Shown here one piece after another: positions 35,640 to 47,640 of a DNA stretch of 64,000 nucleotides. The DNA comes from Pseudovirgaria hyperparasitica. Taxonomy: Eukaryota; Ascomycota; Dothideomycetes; Acrospermales; Acrospermaceae. Below the pieces are notes generated by a model. That model saw only the letters and a program-made list of their open reading frames with translations. It had not been told where the DNA came from and did no database searches. Made by a program: the position numbers and the translations under genes. Each line of letters starts with the position of its first letter. Within the stretch, counting starts at the first letter, position 1. The DNA lies in NCBI RefSeq assembly GCF_010093815.1, contig NW_022985573.1, positions 1,685-65,684 of the forward strand, given 5' to 3'.

Positions 35640-36960
35640 ATCTATGCGGTCCAAGCCAGAATCGAATCTTGATGGTCGATGTGACGGTTCCAAGCGAAAC
35701 AAAACTTGGCCACCCCAGCCTCAATGACAACATTAATGTCAAATAGGACGGAAGTTGGCATGTGCGGACTTGCTGCGGAGACGGCGTCATCAAGATTTAT
35801 GGAACTGAAGAGTGAGTTTGTTCGCTCGAGCTGTTGAAACTGGCCGAGATAGTTGAATTGGACCTCCATGGGAGAACTGTGTGGTTGGAAGGCTCTTATG
35901 CCATCGGGGTTCAAGAACCTTGAGACCCAGTATGCCAGTCCATTGGTCGGCAGGCTTCTTCGAGCGTCTTTGACTAGTCTTACTGTATGCAAGACGTTAT
36001 CGTCTGTATTTCGATCCACATGTAAAGGACTGAGCGTTGTAAACCAGCCCACAGTTCGAGATAGATCGATAGCTACGTCCATTAGTGGTTCGCGGCCGTG
36101 CCCTTCGTTAAAGATGGTGAGCCCGGCCCGTTCAGGAAATGACTGGAAGAAAGCGTTCTACACCGTAGATAAAATGATGTCTATAGGTTTAGAATTAAAC
36201 GCAGTGTTGGAATCCCTAAGTAGTAGTGATGTAGTGGTAAAATCCGCTTTAAAAGTCTTCATGATATGGTCGTGAGTATTGTTAGGAGTCTGCTCGTTGA
36301 AGTTCCAAAAATCTAGGTTATTATATACCTTGCTACGCGAGAGGACATTCTCCGGTGAAAATCTTAATGATCATGCTTCTTCGGCTTGCAGCTGCGTCCA
36401 AATCTGGAATGGAGTGCTGGGCATAAGTTCTTTGTCTAACAACAAGGTTTCCAGGTCGTCTAGTATAATCCGCCAGGAGACTAGGTTAACCACCAGATGA
36501 TGGGCGACCAGAATGAGATATTGAACGTTTTCAGTGGTTAGGTGGTATACTGCTGCTGTAAAGACTAGGGCCCGCTTAAAGTTCAGGCTTCGATGGAGCT
36601 CTCTAGCATTCGATTTGATCTGATATAAGCTCTAAGCATCTATAAATTTAAAACTAACCATAGCTTCTTCTACCCGAAGAACGCTTTGCGTCCAGCCACC
36701 CTTAGATGCCGTGAAGCGTGCACGAAGCATGGAATGGTGTTGAACAAGTTTGCGCATAGCGATAGAGAGTCTGTCAGGAGACATAAAGCGACTTATCTTG
36801 ACATAGAAGCCTTGGTTGTAGTAATGTCTTTCGTCGAGATGTTCCTCACGCGGCGCTTGATTAAAGAACCACCTCTGAATTAGCGCTAGATTGAATGCCT
36901 CGTTAAAAACTTCGGTATATCTCAAGAGAGGTATTGCGGCATCCATCGAGGCAGGTTCTG
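35640..36960 (-). pseudogene. NRPS E1 epimerisation domain
   Basis: Opens with a RWFFNQ segment, has HHLVVNLVSWRII with the His pair at 36497-36502, and ends with EVQFNYLGQFQQLER, a hallmark of E domains. The usual Asp of HHxxxD is Asn here, a G-to-A change. An A-T-E first module suggests the peptide began with a D-configured residue. Confidence 0.88.
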
Positions 36961-36969
36961 CCACAATCC

Positions 36970-37165
36970 TTAGGGACTTGCACTTCAGTAGGCTAGGGAC
37001 TGAGAGTGTCAGGCCTAAAGTACGGCAGTAAGACGACAGACGCATTGCTGAAATTGAATCCCCGCCATTTGCAAACATATGAGCGCTCTATATCAATCTC
37101 GGCCGGCGATGAGTTCAGAATATCACTGCAGGCGTTGCGTAGGACAAGTTGTTTGCGTGTCTTAG
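36970..37165 (-). pseudogene. NRPS T1 carrier domain
   Basis: NGGDSISAMRLS with the carrier Ser at 37055-37057, nearly identical to T3. A frame change lies within the domain. Confidence 0.85.
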
Positions 37166-37169
37166 GCCC

Positions 37170-37916
37170 GACAGTCGTGGAAGGATGACGCGTATTGTTA
37201 ATTTCGGCAACACTTTGCGAGTCTAGATTAGATAACCAGTCTTCCAAGAGATGTCGATTGAGCTTTCCCGAAGCGGTGAGAGGCAGATCCTTGAGTGGTA
37301 CCCAGATAGAAGGGACCATATATGGCGGCAAACGGTCTCCTAGCAGATCTTCCAGGTCCTGAATGTGCTGTGCAACATTCGGATCAGCCTCTGAATCAAT
37401 CAACTGGATAATAGCTGCAGTTTTGCTTGGTTGGAAGCCATGAATATCGAACACTCCCACCAGCTTATTCGCAAAGGGACCGGTTTGTGGAAATAAAGAT
37501 GCTGACTGGCGTGTGCGTTCATAACGAGCCATAAAGCTATCAATCTCTGCAAGCTCGACTCGTTAACTATTGATCTTGAATTGGCAGTCCTTTCGGCCAA
37601 TAGGCATAAGAGTGCCGTCTAGATTATATCTTACAAGGTCGCCGGTTCTATAGAAAGGACCTCTACAATTTTGCCCAACAGCACTAAGCCAGGATGGTCG
37701 TTCGATAAAGGCTGCTGCTGTCTTTGCTTCGTCACCAAGGTATCCAAGCCCAACGAGAGGTCCTTCCAGCACCAACTCCCCTATTGTACTGACTAGGACG
37801 AGAGTTTTGCCCTCCGCAGTATCTGTGATCCAGGTTAAGCAACCAGCTCCGTGGCCGATAGTTGGCTCGCCCACATGACTGGGGGTGATGGCAGCAATAG
37901 TTGCGGTAGGTGTGCA
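37170..37916 (-). pseudogene. NRPS A1 adenylation domain, C-terminal half
   Basis: Begins at the hAT target with CTPTATIAAITP, aligned to the same point in A3 (CTPTATVADI). Contains YRTGDLVRY at 37652-37626, GRKDCQFKIN, and SGKLNRH (A10). The sequence is little affected by RIP although it touches the hAT element. The N-terminal half lies 8.8 kb away at 46751-47640. Confidence 0.88.
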
Positions 37917-38839
37917 CAGACGTGAGCATATACAATCGGATACAATCCGAGGTACTAGATTAGGATTATATGATTAGTCACCCTAAAAGTATAGATTAAG
38001 CTTAGAATCTACGCTAAGGGATTAAGATTACTTATATTAGATTAACTTACTTATATAATAATTATCTAATTAGAAAGGAGATAGAGAAACTAAGAGATAA
38101 GTATATCTAAATATAGTTACTTATAGATAACTTTAAGTTTAAAACCGAGGAAATAGCTAAAATCCGAGCTTTTTTAATAGAATCACCCTCTACTAAGTTA
38201 AGTTAATTACTATATAGAATAGAAAAGTATATTATTAGCCTTACGACTTAGACTATAAGTTAATAAGTTCTTTTTCTATCTATAACTTTAAGTAGAGTAC
38301 TAGCTAAACTATTATAGGATAAAGCTTTACTTAATAAGTAGTAATTATATTACTAGCCTTACTAAAGGTATATTTATACTTATAACTTAAGGCTAGAATA
38401 CTTAGAACGTTAATTACTAGTTAACTTAGCTAAGGATAGTTATTCTAATAAGCTATCTAGAAGGTAATTAGTATATTAGTCTATTTACTATTATAGCTAA
38501 TAGAAGGTTTATATTACTAGTAGATAAGCTTATCCTTAATAATCTTATACTATTCTTTCTCTAGTAAGTTAGAGTACTAAGAGATAAAGCTATTAATATC
38601 TATAATAATAATAATAATATTATATAACTAGGTAGAGTAGTACTCTATAGGCCTATGCCTTCTCTAGTCTAAGCCACTATATAAGAAGAAACCCCATAGG
38701 GAAAAACTTCCTTATATCTATAACTACATCTCGTTAAACCTCTATTTCGTCTTAAGTATATAGCTATAGGGTACGCCTATTAGCCTATAGCCTATATTAC
38801 TATTATTTTACCCTTAGGTAGCACGTATAGATGCGGAGG

Positions 38840-38870
38840 TTATTAGTTAAGGGCTGCCCTTAACTAATAA
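38840..38870. repeat. 31-bp palindrome, LINE D 3' region
   Basis: Core CTG on the plus strand. About 235 bp from the element 3' end, matching copies B and E. Confidence 0.95.
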
Positions 38871-40753
38871 TTAGGGTTCTCCCGGGGTTCTTCCGGTATA
38901 TATCGGGTTACTACCAGCGTATACCGGGTCTCTTCCAGTATATATTTCCGGGTCCACTAGTACTAGAGGAGTAGTAGATATATAAGTATCTATCGGGAGA
39001 CGTCCTTAGGGTACTTATTAAGCTATTATACGATATCTAAAGTCTTTATAATATAGATAAGCTATTACCGTTATATATAGAGGTTAGGGTATATAGCTAG
39101 ATAGTAGCGTATTATACCTCTCCGGCCATACGCCTTATACTATAGAGAGGTATTAGAAACGCCTCTCTTATAGATATAGTATAGGAGTCCTATAGCGCCT
39201 ATTCGGGCTTAGATAAGTATAGATACTTAGGCTTTCGTTAGCCCTTTATATATCTATTTACTCGGTTCCTTCTATAGCCCTCGAATCTACTCTAGATATC
39301 TATTCTACTAGGAGGTCTAGTAGGCACGGAGTGCCTCTTTCTACTTATCTTAAGTCTATAACCGTATATTTTTTATAAGTTCTTAAAGGCTCTACTAGTC
39401 TAGGAGAGCGTCCGGGTTATCTCGGACTTCTTATACTACTTAGCTAGAGTCGGCTTCTATTAAGCACCTATACCGTATTCGATTCCGGCCTATATATAGG
39501 AGTGTGTAGTAATATATACTAATTTATACACGTAGTACGGCGAAAGTATATTCTACGTTTTCTATACATTCCTATACTTATTATTTAGTAAAGTATACTA
39601 CCCTCTATGTCTAGTAGAAGTTATATATACTTATAACGTCTATCTCGCGTCGTAGTAGTACCGTATTAGTAGCTTTATATACGCCTAATATAAGACGGAG
39701 TATACGGTTCTATATAGATTTAAGCTTTATTCGCCTAGTCTATATAAGGGCTATATACTAGTACTCGTGTCCGTACATAAAGGCGGGTCGTGCTATAGAT
39801 ATATATAGCTGGCGTGCCTTATCCCGGGCGGTTCCCTATATAGAGGCTATAATCCGTTATATAGTGGCTTCTATCTAGAGGGCCCTAGAGACGGCGTATA
39901 CTACTTATAGTCCCTATTTAAGCTTACTATCTAGTATGACTCTAAGCGCGCGCATGCTTTATACTAGTAGTTTATTAAATACGTCGATTCGGGGGCGTCG
40001 TTCGCCTTCCCTAGTTATCTATTTCCCTTAATAATTAATAAAGTATATAAGCTAGTATTTCTCCGGGGCGAACTTTACTCCGTAGCGTTTTACCTACTAG
40101 AGGCACCTCTTATAGTTCTATTCTAGTCATCTACACGTTCGGTTAGTATTATTATTAATAGCTAGGAGGTATATATTATTAGTATATCCGACTACCTCTA
40201 TATACTTTATTTCTTAAAGAAGGTCTACTATAAAGAAGAGGAATAGAATCGGAGAGATAGTACTCCCTTATAGGATGCCGTATACCGTCTCTTTATATTC
40301 GCTCTAGTACCTAGAGATATATATCTAAGTTATTCTTCCTATAAGGAATAACTATATAAAGCGTGTAATCTATTCTAGTATTCGTCTTATCCGGAGGTTA
40401 TAAATAAGTCTTATATAGTTTATCTTATTAAACGCTCCGGCCATATCGAGGGAGAGGAGCGATACTACCCGTCCCTATTTCTATACGGCCTAGACGACTT
40501 TAATAATATATTAGATAGCTATTATTAGGGAGCTATCTATCTTTACCTTCTAGTTCGGAGAGAGGAGATTATATTTCTATACCGTGGTACTTATCTTCTT
40601 TACTATCGTGGCCTCTAGTATCTTACCTAGGTAGAAGAGAAGGGCGATTAGTCTCTATCCCTTTAGGGAGTTAGGGCTCTTTCCTAGTTTCGGGAGTATA
40701 ATAGTATAGGCGACTCGGAAGCTCTAGGGGTAGTACCCCTACGTGACGTATGC

Positions 40754-40969
40754 TTAGAATATACGAGTAATAAGTAGTAGGGTCGCTTTTATAGTACTTT
40801 TTAGACATCGATTTAGAATTCCATCTAGTCCGGGTGCTTTATTATTTAGGAGTATCTTAATAATATTAAGTATATCCTCCTCCGTAACTTCTTTAGGGAT
40901 ATCTACCGCGTATAGGTATTCGGCGCCGTGAACGTCTAATAGGTCTACTAGTTCCGGGAGAGGGAACAT
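40754..40969 (-). pseudogene. LINE D reverse transcriptase, N-terminal fragment
   Basis: 71-codon open stretch with NNKAPGLDGILNRCLK, the LINE RT entry motif, nearly identical to 658-873. Part of a broken ORF2. Confidence 0.85.
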
Positions 40970-43616
40970 GGCCTCCCGTAGGGCCTTAGTTTTCTTAAGG
41001 CTCGTGGAGTATATTCTCCCCTAATATATTAGGGGAGACATAAGTGGCGGGGGTGTCGGAGTATCTACGCCCTTGGCCTATTTCGCTATACGCTATAGCC
41101 CTATTACGTATCGTATCTATTAACTAGTAACTATACGCTACTATTTATACCTTTCGTTATAGAGGACTTTATCGCGTTATTATATCGCTTCCTTCTATTC
41201 TTCCTACGACTCGGGTATTCTTATATAGTATACGTATATATATAGCCTTCGGGTATCTTATCTACTTTCCCGTACTCGAGGAATCCCCTTTACTTCCGGG
41301 GGCCGGTATATTTAGTATAGTACGTGTTTATTTCTCGTATTCTAATATATTTATAGGAGTGTCTATACGGCCTGGTCTATAGCTAGGTCGTTAGATATAT
41401 CGACTATAGAGGGATCTAGAATCGCCGATTCTAGGTCCTTCAGGTACTTTTCCTAGTTAGTGTCCTTCTATATCTATCGTCCCCGTTATTTATTCGGGGT
41501 ATATATATTTATTACGGTTTCTATATATTTATAGTCGGAATCCGTCTATACCTAGCCTAGGCGGTAGTATTAGATCTAGTAACTAATATACTCCGTGGCG
41601 AAGGTAAGGTTAAGCGTGGACCCGTCTTTATCCTATTTATGTTTTTTCTATATAACTTATTCTATAGGTATAAGTAGGTATAGGAAGTCGTGGTAGCGGG
41701 TACGTAGTTCCCTTACTCTAAGTTCTTCCCTAACTACGGCTAGGCCTCCCTACTATTAGTAGTAGAGGTTAAAGTCTCCTAGGAGGATGTATTACCCTAG
41801 TTCCGTAGTACCCTCGAGTATCTCGTCTAGTATAAGTACACGTTATTAGTTATATATATTATATATATATAGGGGGCCTATATCTATTTATAGGTGTAGT
41901 ATTATTCTAAGGTTATCGCGCTCGGTATATAACCATAATAAGAGTGGTATTAACCTATAAATATGGAAGAGGACTCGTCTTTCTAGTTCTAGAGGGTATA
42001 TAGTATAGTATCTAGGGTGTGTGGTTGGTTTACTTGTCTAGTAGTATTTATAGGGTTTCTAGATAGCGAGTATTATAGCCCTAGTCTCTTTAAGGAGCGT
42101 CGCCTAGTTCTCTCTTTTATATTATATATTTATCTATATAATTTAGAGTATATTCTAGTCCCTTATTAGATACTAGAGAGTATATATATCTATATGCTTA
42201 TTCCTCGGAGGCGCGACTATCCTCGCGCGGTAGCGGCTTTAACTATGCCTTTTAGTCGTCCTATCGTCTTTAGGATAGTCTACTATCCCGCCTAACTACC
42301 TTCTAGAGGGGAGGTTAGAGGTATTATAAAGGAAGGGCTCGTGGTAGGTATTATATTCTATAACCATCTTACGCCTCTCGCTTTTATCGTGCGAATATAT
42401 TCTATAATCTATTTACGTTTTATACACGTTAACGACTATAACGGGTGTTTCCTATCATAGTTTAAATACTATACTATATCCCTATTTCTTAGTCTATCTC
42501 CTCGCGGTTTATAAGGGCACTCCTAGGTAGCGTGGTCCCTACGGCACTATCCGCACTTAGTCTTCTATAAGTACCTTTATATAGTGTATCTATACCCTTA
42601 ATAGTTAAAGTACTATATTATTACCTATACCCTATTCTATAGCTCGGCCATAAGGAGCTCTCCTTCTATTAGGAATCCCTTCTATATAATGCGTTATATA
42701 AGGGCGGGGTCTCGGAGCTCTATAATTATAGTAGAGTGTTTTTTCGCCGTTATCTTAATCGTCTATAGGTTCTTCTACCACGCTTTTACGATCTTAATCC
42801 CTAGGTATTTTCGCGTGTTAGATTATTCCATGCGCGTAATATCCTCCGCTCCGATAGCCTATCCCCGCACGGGTACTACGTATACTATAATCGGGTATAT
42901 AGCTATTCTAATAGACGCGCCGGGGAAGATACTACCTATTATGTTCGGATCTCGCGAGATGTTTTACTACGTAGTATTTATTATAGTAGTAAGTACTATT
43001 CTATCTAGCGTAACTTTAGTTACTATAACGCTCGACTACATTCCTTTCTATTCGTTAATCTTATTTATAATTTCCTTTAGGGATACCTATTAGACCTACG
43101 CTAGCGTGTCCTTATCCTAGATTATAACACGTATACTATATACTCTATCTATGGTTCTAGTAGTCCTTAGTACGGTAGCTCCGGGTATTACTATAATCTA
43201 AGCCTACGTGTTAGGGCGCTTACCTTAGGATAGCTCTTCCTAGATTCTCCGTAGACTAGCTTCTATTTAGTCGAGTCTACTACTAGGTTCCTCTTATGGC
43301 GACTTCCTTTCTTTCTCTATGATTTCTCTTAGGTTCCGGATAAGGTCCCGGAATATATAAAGGAGGGTCTTCTTTCCCTTCTCGGCGTCCCTCTCTATAC
43401 GTATTACCTAGTATTTAATTTTATCTAGGAGGGTCTCCCCTCTCGGGGTCCCCTCGGTCTAGGTTATCTATAGCGCTTTATACCCTTAGTTAGTTCCTAT
43501 ATTTTAGATAGGTATCTAGCTATCTATATTAATGTCGCTATATAGCCGTTTCTACCGTACTAGTAGGGGCATATCCGGCGTATACCGGGGTGTTATAATA
43601 CCTAAGGCCGCCATGG

Positions 43617-43647
43617 TTATTAGTTAAGGGTAGCCCTTAACTAATAA
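43617..43647. repeat. 31-bp palindrome, LINE D 5' region
   Basis: Core TAG on the plus strand (CTA in the LINE sense), as in copy A. About 240 bp from the element 5' end. Confidence 0.95.
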
Positions 43648-43900
43648 AAGGGGGTTAGCGTGTCGGCGTTTATTAGATATAGTCTATACTCGTGTTATCG
43701 AAGAGTCTTCGAGTATATATATATAGTATCTCTATACGTCGGTATCGTCGCGTATTATACGCTATACGTACGCACATGTGTCGGAGGTTGTTATACTCGG
43801 TGTACTCTATCGTTTAATGTATGTAAATCGCTGTTTTACCCCGAATTAACTAGTTTAGTCCGTTAGGGTGTGAGAAGTTTTTTTCCTATTAATATCTATA

Positions 43901-46500
43901 GTAATAGAGTTATAATATACTACTTACGGTATTATAGATAATACTAATATCTATATAGGCTCCTCGCTAGCTAACTATCTCTTATACTACTACTAATATT
44001 ACTAGAAGATAGACTTAGTATCTTTAAAGTCGTCCTACGCGCTTTAATAGAAGGTCTTAAGGTTTAGATAAAAATTTATAGTAGTATAGTATATAGAAGA
44101 CTTATTAAGTACTATAAAGTATTTATTTATCTTTAGCTAGCCGTTATTAATAGTAATAATTATATAGTTACTATTAGTAAGTATCTCCGCTATTATCTTA
44201 TCTTTATTTACTAAATTAGATACTATATATTATATTTTAAGTCTCTTAAAATATTCTATAAGATAAGTAATAATAGGGATAACTTACTAGATAGCTCTAA
44301 ACTTACTATTAGATCTATATCTCTTAAGGTAATAAGTAGTAACTCGGAGTAGTAGTAGTAACTTAAGATACTAGCCTATTACGTCCTAGTTATATTTAGT
44401 AAGGCTACTAACCTAGATAAATAGAGGCTTCTAGTTTTAAGTATTAACTCTTCTTATAGAAGTCTTAATTAGTAGAGCTAACTTAATCGCCTTCTCTTTC
44501 TTAGCCTAAGTCTTAAGAGTACGCCTTAAATACTTTCTTAAACTACTAGGTAGGTAACTTAATTAAGTATACCTATTTCTCTTATAGGCTGCCTTTATAC
44601 ACGTAGCTTCCTTACGCTTTATCTCTATCTCTATTACTCTCTTATATTATATAACTAGGTTAATATAGTATTAAGAGAACTAGTAGAGAGCTTCTCTAAG
44701 CTTAATTACTTACTTAATTATAGAGATATAGCTATTCTATTATATCTTTATAGGTATAATAATATCTAGTAGCTTAAAATTAGGGTCTATAGAAGTAAGT
44801 AATAGAATATATACTATAGAGTAATATACCTAGCGTAGAAAGACTATTATTAATATCTCTCTAAATATTATAGAATCGCCGTAAGCGTTTAGAAGTATTA
44901 ATATACTAGATAATAGTAAAAAGAGTACTAAGAGGCCTAAATCTACGCTATTCCTTAATTAATATATCCTTATCTTTAGAATCTAGTATATCTTTATAAG
45001 CGAGCTTATCCTTTCCAAATAGAATACTCTTTATAATAAGGTTAATAATATAGTAGAAGTACTAAATAGAAAGATTTAGGTGCTAATTGTCTCCGGAGCT
45101 AACTCCTAGCTAGAGTTCCTTATAAATATACTCTATAGTAGTATTATTATTTAAAGTAGAGTCGAGTATAAAGTAGCTAATATTCTTTACTATAAGGTTA
45201 TATTAATTAAGTATAAAGAGAGTAAGTTTAGCGTAATTTAAGTCTATATAGATATCTATTATCTCTAGTAGATTAAGTAGAAAGTTATAGAATTTACCTA
45301 TAGTAGTAATATTTATTAGTAGACTTATTTCTTAGTAGCTAAGCTTTATAATATAATAGTCTTACCTTCTATATCTATAAAATAAATATAATACCCTATT
45401 AGGGTAAATCTCTACTATTATATTATCTAGCTATTAAAGGAGATATATATCCTTAATAGTACGCTAGCTATAGCCTTAGTAAGTATACTAATATTTATCT
45501 AGTATATACTAATAATATTCTAACGTAGTATACTTTGAGTAATAAGCTATTCTACTATATATAGATTTATAGCTTAAATTATCTTAATAAAGAAAGGGTT
45601 CTCTATCTTCTTTAGCGTGTAGTTACTATATATAATCTATTTTAGTACTTTCTTCGCGAACTTATCTATATAGTAAGCTTTAATAATAGTATTTATAGTA
45701 CTTTAACTAATACTAGATCTATTTAGAAGTTAGTAAAGAATAGAAGGAGTATTATTAACTACTCCGTCCCGTATAATTCTATAAATAATATCTATATAAT
45801 AGCCGGTAGCTAAAGTCTATTAAGTGGCGTAGTATATATCTATAAGATAAAGCTTTTTAAGATTATAATAATAGTAGTAAACCTAGAAGATTTAATCTAT
45901 TTTCTTCTTCTTAACCCTATACCTATAATACTATAGCTAGCTTAGCTTACTATAAGATAAGAGATACTTAATAGAGATATAATATTGACGGAGACACGTC
46001 TAATTAATTATCTTATAGTCTTTAGATAACTTAAAGTCGAAGGTAGTATTATCTAAGTTATCTTATTAAGTATATACTATCTTTAGAGTATTACTAGTAA
46101 TTAGTACTACTAGTAGTATATTTAATAACTCTATAGTATTAATAGAGATTATTAATGAGAATAGAATAGAGGTAGTAGATAAGGATAGAATAGATATATT
46201 AAGGTAATAATTAAGGTTCTTTAAATAGGTAAAAACGTATAGTAATTAATAGATATTAGGAATATTTAATATTAGTAGATATAGTATATATAGTATATCC
46301 GCCTAATTCGTGTCTCTAACTATAATTAACTTATAAACCTAGCTAATTTAAAGAGATTTTACGTCGCTAACTAAACTTAATTCTAGAACCTATCTATATT
46401 TACCTAATATAGATATATATAGGGTCTTAAGTTATACGTCTCTTAGTAAATAAACTCTCTTATAGTATAGAGTTAGGTATATTAAGAAACTTACTACTAG
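43901..46500 (-). pseudogene. hAT transposase remnant
   Basis: Minus-strand remains of a cut-and-paste transposase. LFGKDKLAYKD near 45025-44991 matches the F(L)FGKD segment of fungal hAT transposases. Just before it lies a degraded DN.HLNL (family: DNxxHxxNL). Further upstream near 45400-45460 a degraded ISFN..., followed by GYYIYFIDIEGKT, fits the DLWTS...HFIDxxGK region holding the first catalytic Asp. The frame is interrupted by many RIP-type stops. The C-terminal part was separated by LINE D and should continue at 38589-37940, where I could not recognise the hATC dimerisation motifs. Confidence 0.72.
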
Positions 46501-46750
46501 AACCCTACTAAAATCGACTAGTTTAGCTATATATAGAGCCTTACATTATATATCTATTAACTTATTAAATATCTACTATCTAGAACCTATATATTTAATC
46601 TAATATAATTAATCTAACTAATTAGATTAAGATTATACTATCTTAGTAATTATTTTAAGTTATAGATTAAGCTTATATTCTCTATTAAAATTTTGGCCTA
46701 GATTAAGATTATATAGATTCGGATTGTATATGCTTACGTCTAGATATATA

Positions 46751-47640
46751 TTTACATAGTAACATGGCCTATACGGAAGTCTAATATCAACGAGCCTTAA
46801 CCATCGTTCGGCATACTTAGAAGTCAATCTCTCCCCTCCTAGAATCAAAGTACATAGGGATATAATAGTACTATCGTCTAAGATTATAGCGGTAGACGGC
46901 GTAATATTAAGGATGGTTGGATTAAATTACTTAATAGAAGTAGCTAGATCGTCGCTACGTTCTTATTCCGAAGGAATGTAAAGATAGATACCGATAATAA
47001 ATATACTCATGAAGTTAAAGCAAATAGAATCGAAAGCGTAAGAACCGAAGTCGTATACTCGCGCATTAGACATGTAACCATAGGCCCGCCTCTAGTAGCG
47101 TAAGACGCTATATACATTCGAATGGCTAATCTAAGCGCCCTTTAGTATACTAGTACTACTAGAAGTAAAGATTATATATAGTCTATCTAATGGCTAAACT
47201 CGTGGTAAGATCGCCTTAGTAATAATAGAGCTAGTAATCTCTCTTATTAGATTATCGTTAAGCACGATAGTTGGCGTAGCGCTAAGGGTACTTATAAACT
47301 TTTCATCGTCTACTAACGTAATGAAAATAACAGTGAAGGCTTAATCTAATCGAGAACGGATTTTATACGTTCTAGTGGCTGGCGCGAATCTATTATAATA
47401 GACGTACTACTTAACTTTATTATACCTAACATCGCGATAGAAGTCTACTTGGATTTTCTAAAGTACAACGGCACGATTGCATTTCGGTCCACCTGTCACC
47501 TAATTAGATGCCTGGTAAGAAGCGAAGATAGTTCGTTAAACTATTAATAAGTATAGTTACTATCCTATGCGTTAATAGCTATCCGTTTGTCTATAGTTAC
47601 ATGGGAAAGCTTAGCGCCTAATGTATATCTATGTTACTAA
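46751..47640 (-). pseudogene. NRPS A1 adenylation domain, N-terminal half, RIP-mutated
   Basis: Minus-strand A-domain motifs in degraded form: LYFRKSK near 47440 (A2), LYIIFTSSSTS at about 47181-47135 (the AMP-binding YIVFTSGSTG motif with Gly-to-Ser changes), ILGGERL at 46848-46828, then YRPC matching SYGPC of A3 just before the hAT target. Unlike the C-terminal half, it is strongly RIP-mutated. Homology fades at about 47640 without a clear start codon or an upstream C domain. Confidence 0.82.

Larger units (their letters stand above)
38605..43885 (-). mobile_element. LINE copy D (Tad1-like), full length, nested in hAT
   Basis: Complete 5.28-kb element with a 15-bp TSD, CTATTAATATCTATA, at 38590-38604 and 43886-43900, and an (AAT)n tail at the left (the 3' end on the minus strand). 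Parts: 5' region with palindrome 43617-43647; ORF1 with a Cys/His zinc-knuckle-like cluster near 42500-42560; endonuclease and RT regions with NNKAPGLDGI in 40754-40969; palindrome 38840-38870. The RT active site is altered near 40165-40195 (YTNN). Very close to copies A and E. Inactive. Confidence 0.92.
37917..46742 (-). mobile_element. hAT DNA transposon in NRPS A1, carrying nested LINE D
   Basis: Terminal inverted repeats: CAGACGTGAGCATATACAATC at the left (with one extra ATACAATCCG repeat inside) and its RIP-type version TAGACGTAAGC at the right end read on the minus strand. The CAG start is typical of hAT. The 8-bp TSD reads GGTGTGCA at 37909-37916 and GATATATA at 46743-46750; all differences are G-to-A or C-to-T. 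Without LINE D (38605-43885) and its TSD the element is about 3.5 kb, normal for an autonomous hAT. The transposase remnant is on the minus strand. The insertion splits A1 between the A5 segment and what follows. Confidence 0.88.
22680..47640 (-). pseudogene. Multimodular NRPS relic, A-T-E / C-A-T / C-A-T-E, split by hAT and Copia
   Basis: One large peptide synthetase gene on the minus strand, now in three pieces (46751-47640, 31291-37916 and 22680-25834). NRPSs are cytosolic megasynthases. A domains activate an amino acid with ATP, T (PCP) domains carry it as a thioester, C domains form the peptide bond and E domains epimerise L to D. The pieces give A1-T1-E1-C2-A2-T2-C3-A3-T3-E3, so a product of at least three residues with two epimerisation steps. 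No starter C domain is seen before A1 and no terminal domain after E3; both ends run into repeats. The hAT and Copia insertions plus several RIP-type interruptions make it non-functional as it stands. The middle piece has near-normal codon use, unlike the surrounding repeats. The product cannot be named from this sequence. Confidence 0.9.

Noticed and set aside
38605-38625. AAT microsatellite at 38605 and 61408
   Set aside because: These are the 3' tails of minus-strand LINE copies; the same (ATT)n tail ends LINE B at about 10480-10496.
37917-46742. Mutator-like or Helitron origin of the inverted-repeat element
   Set aside because: Helitrons lack terminal inverted repeats and TSDs; Mutator-like elements would give 9-11-bp TSDs. 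The 8-bp TSD, CAG terminus and LFGKD motif favour hAT.
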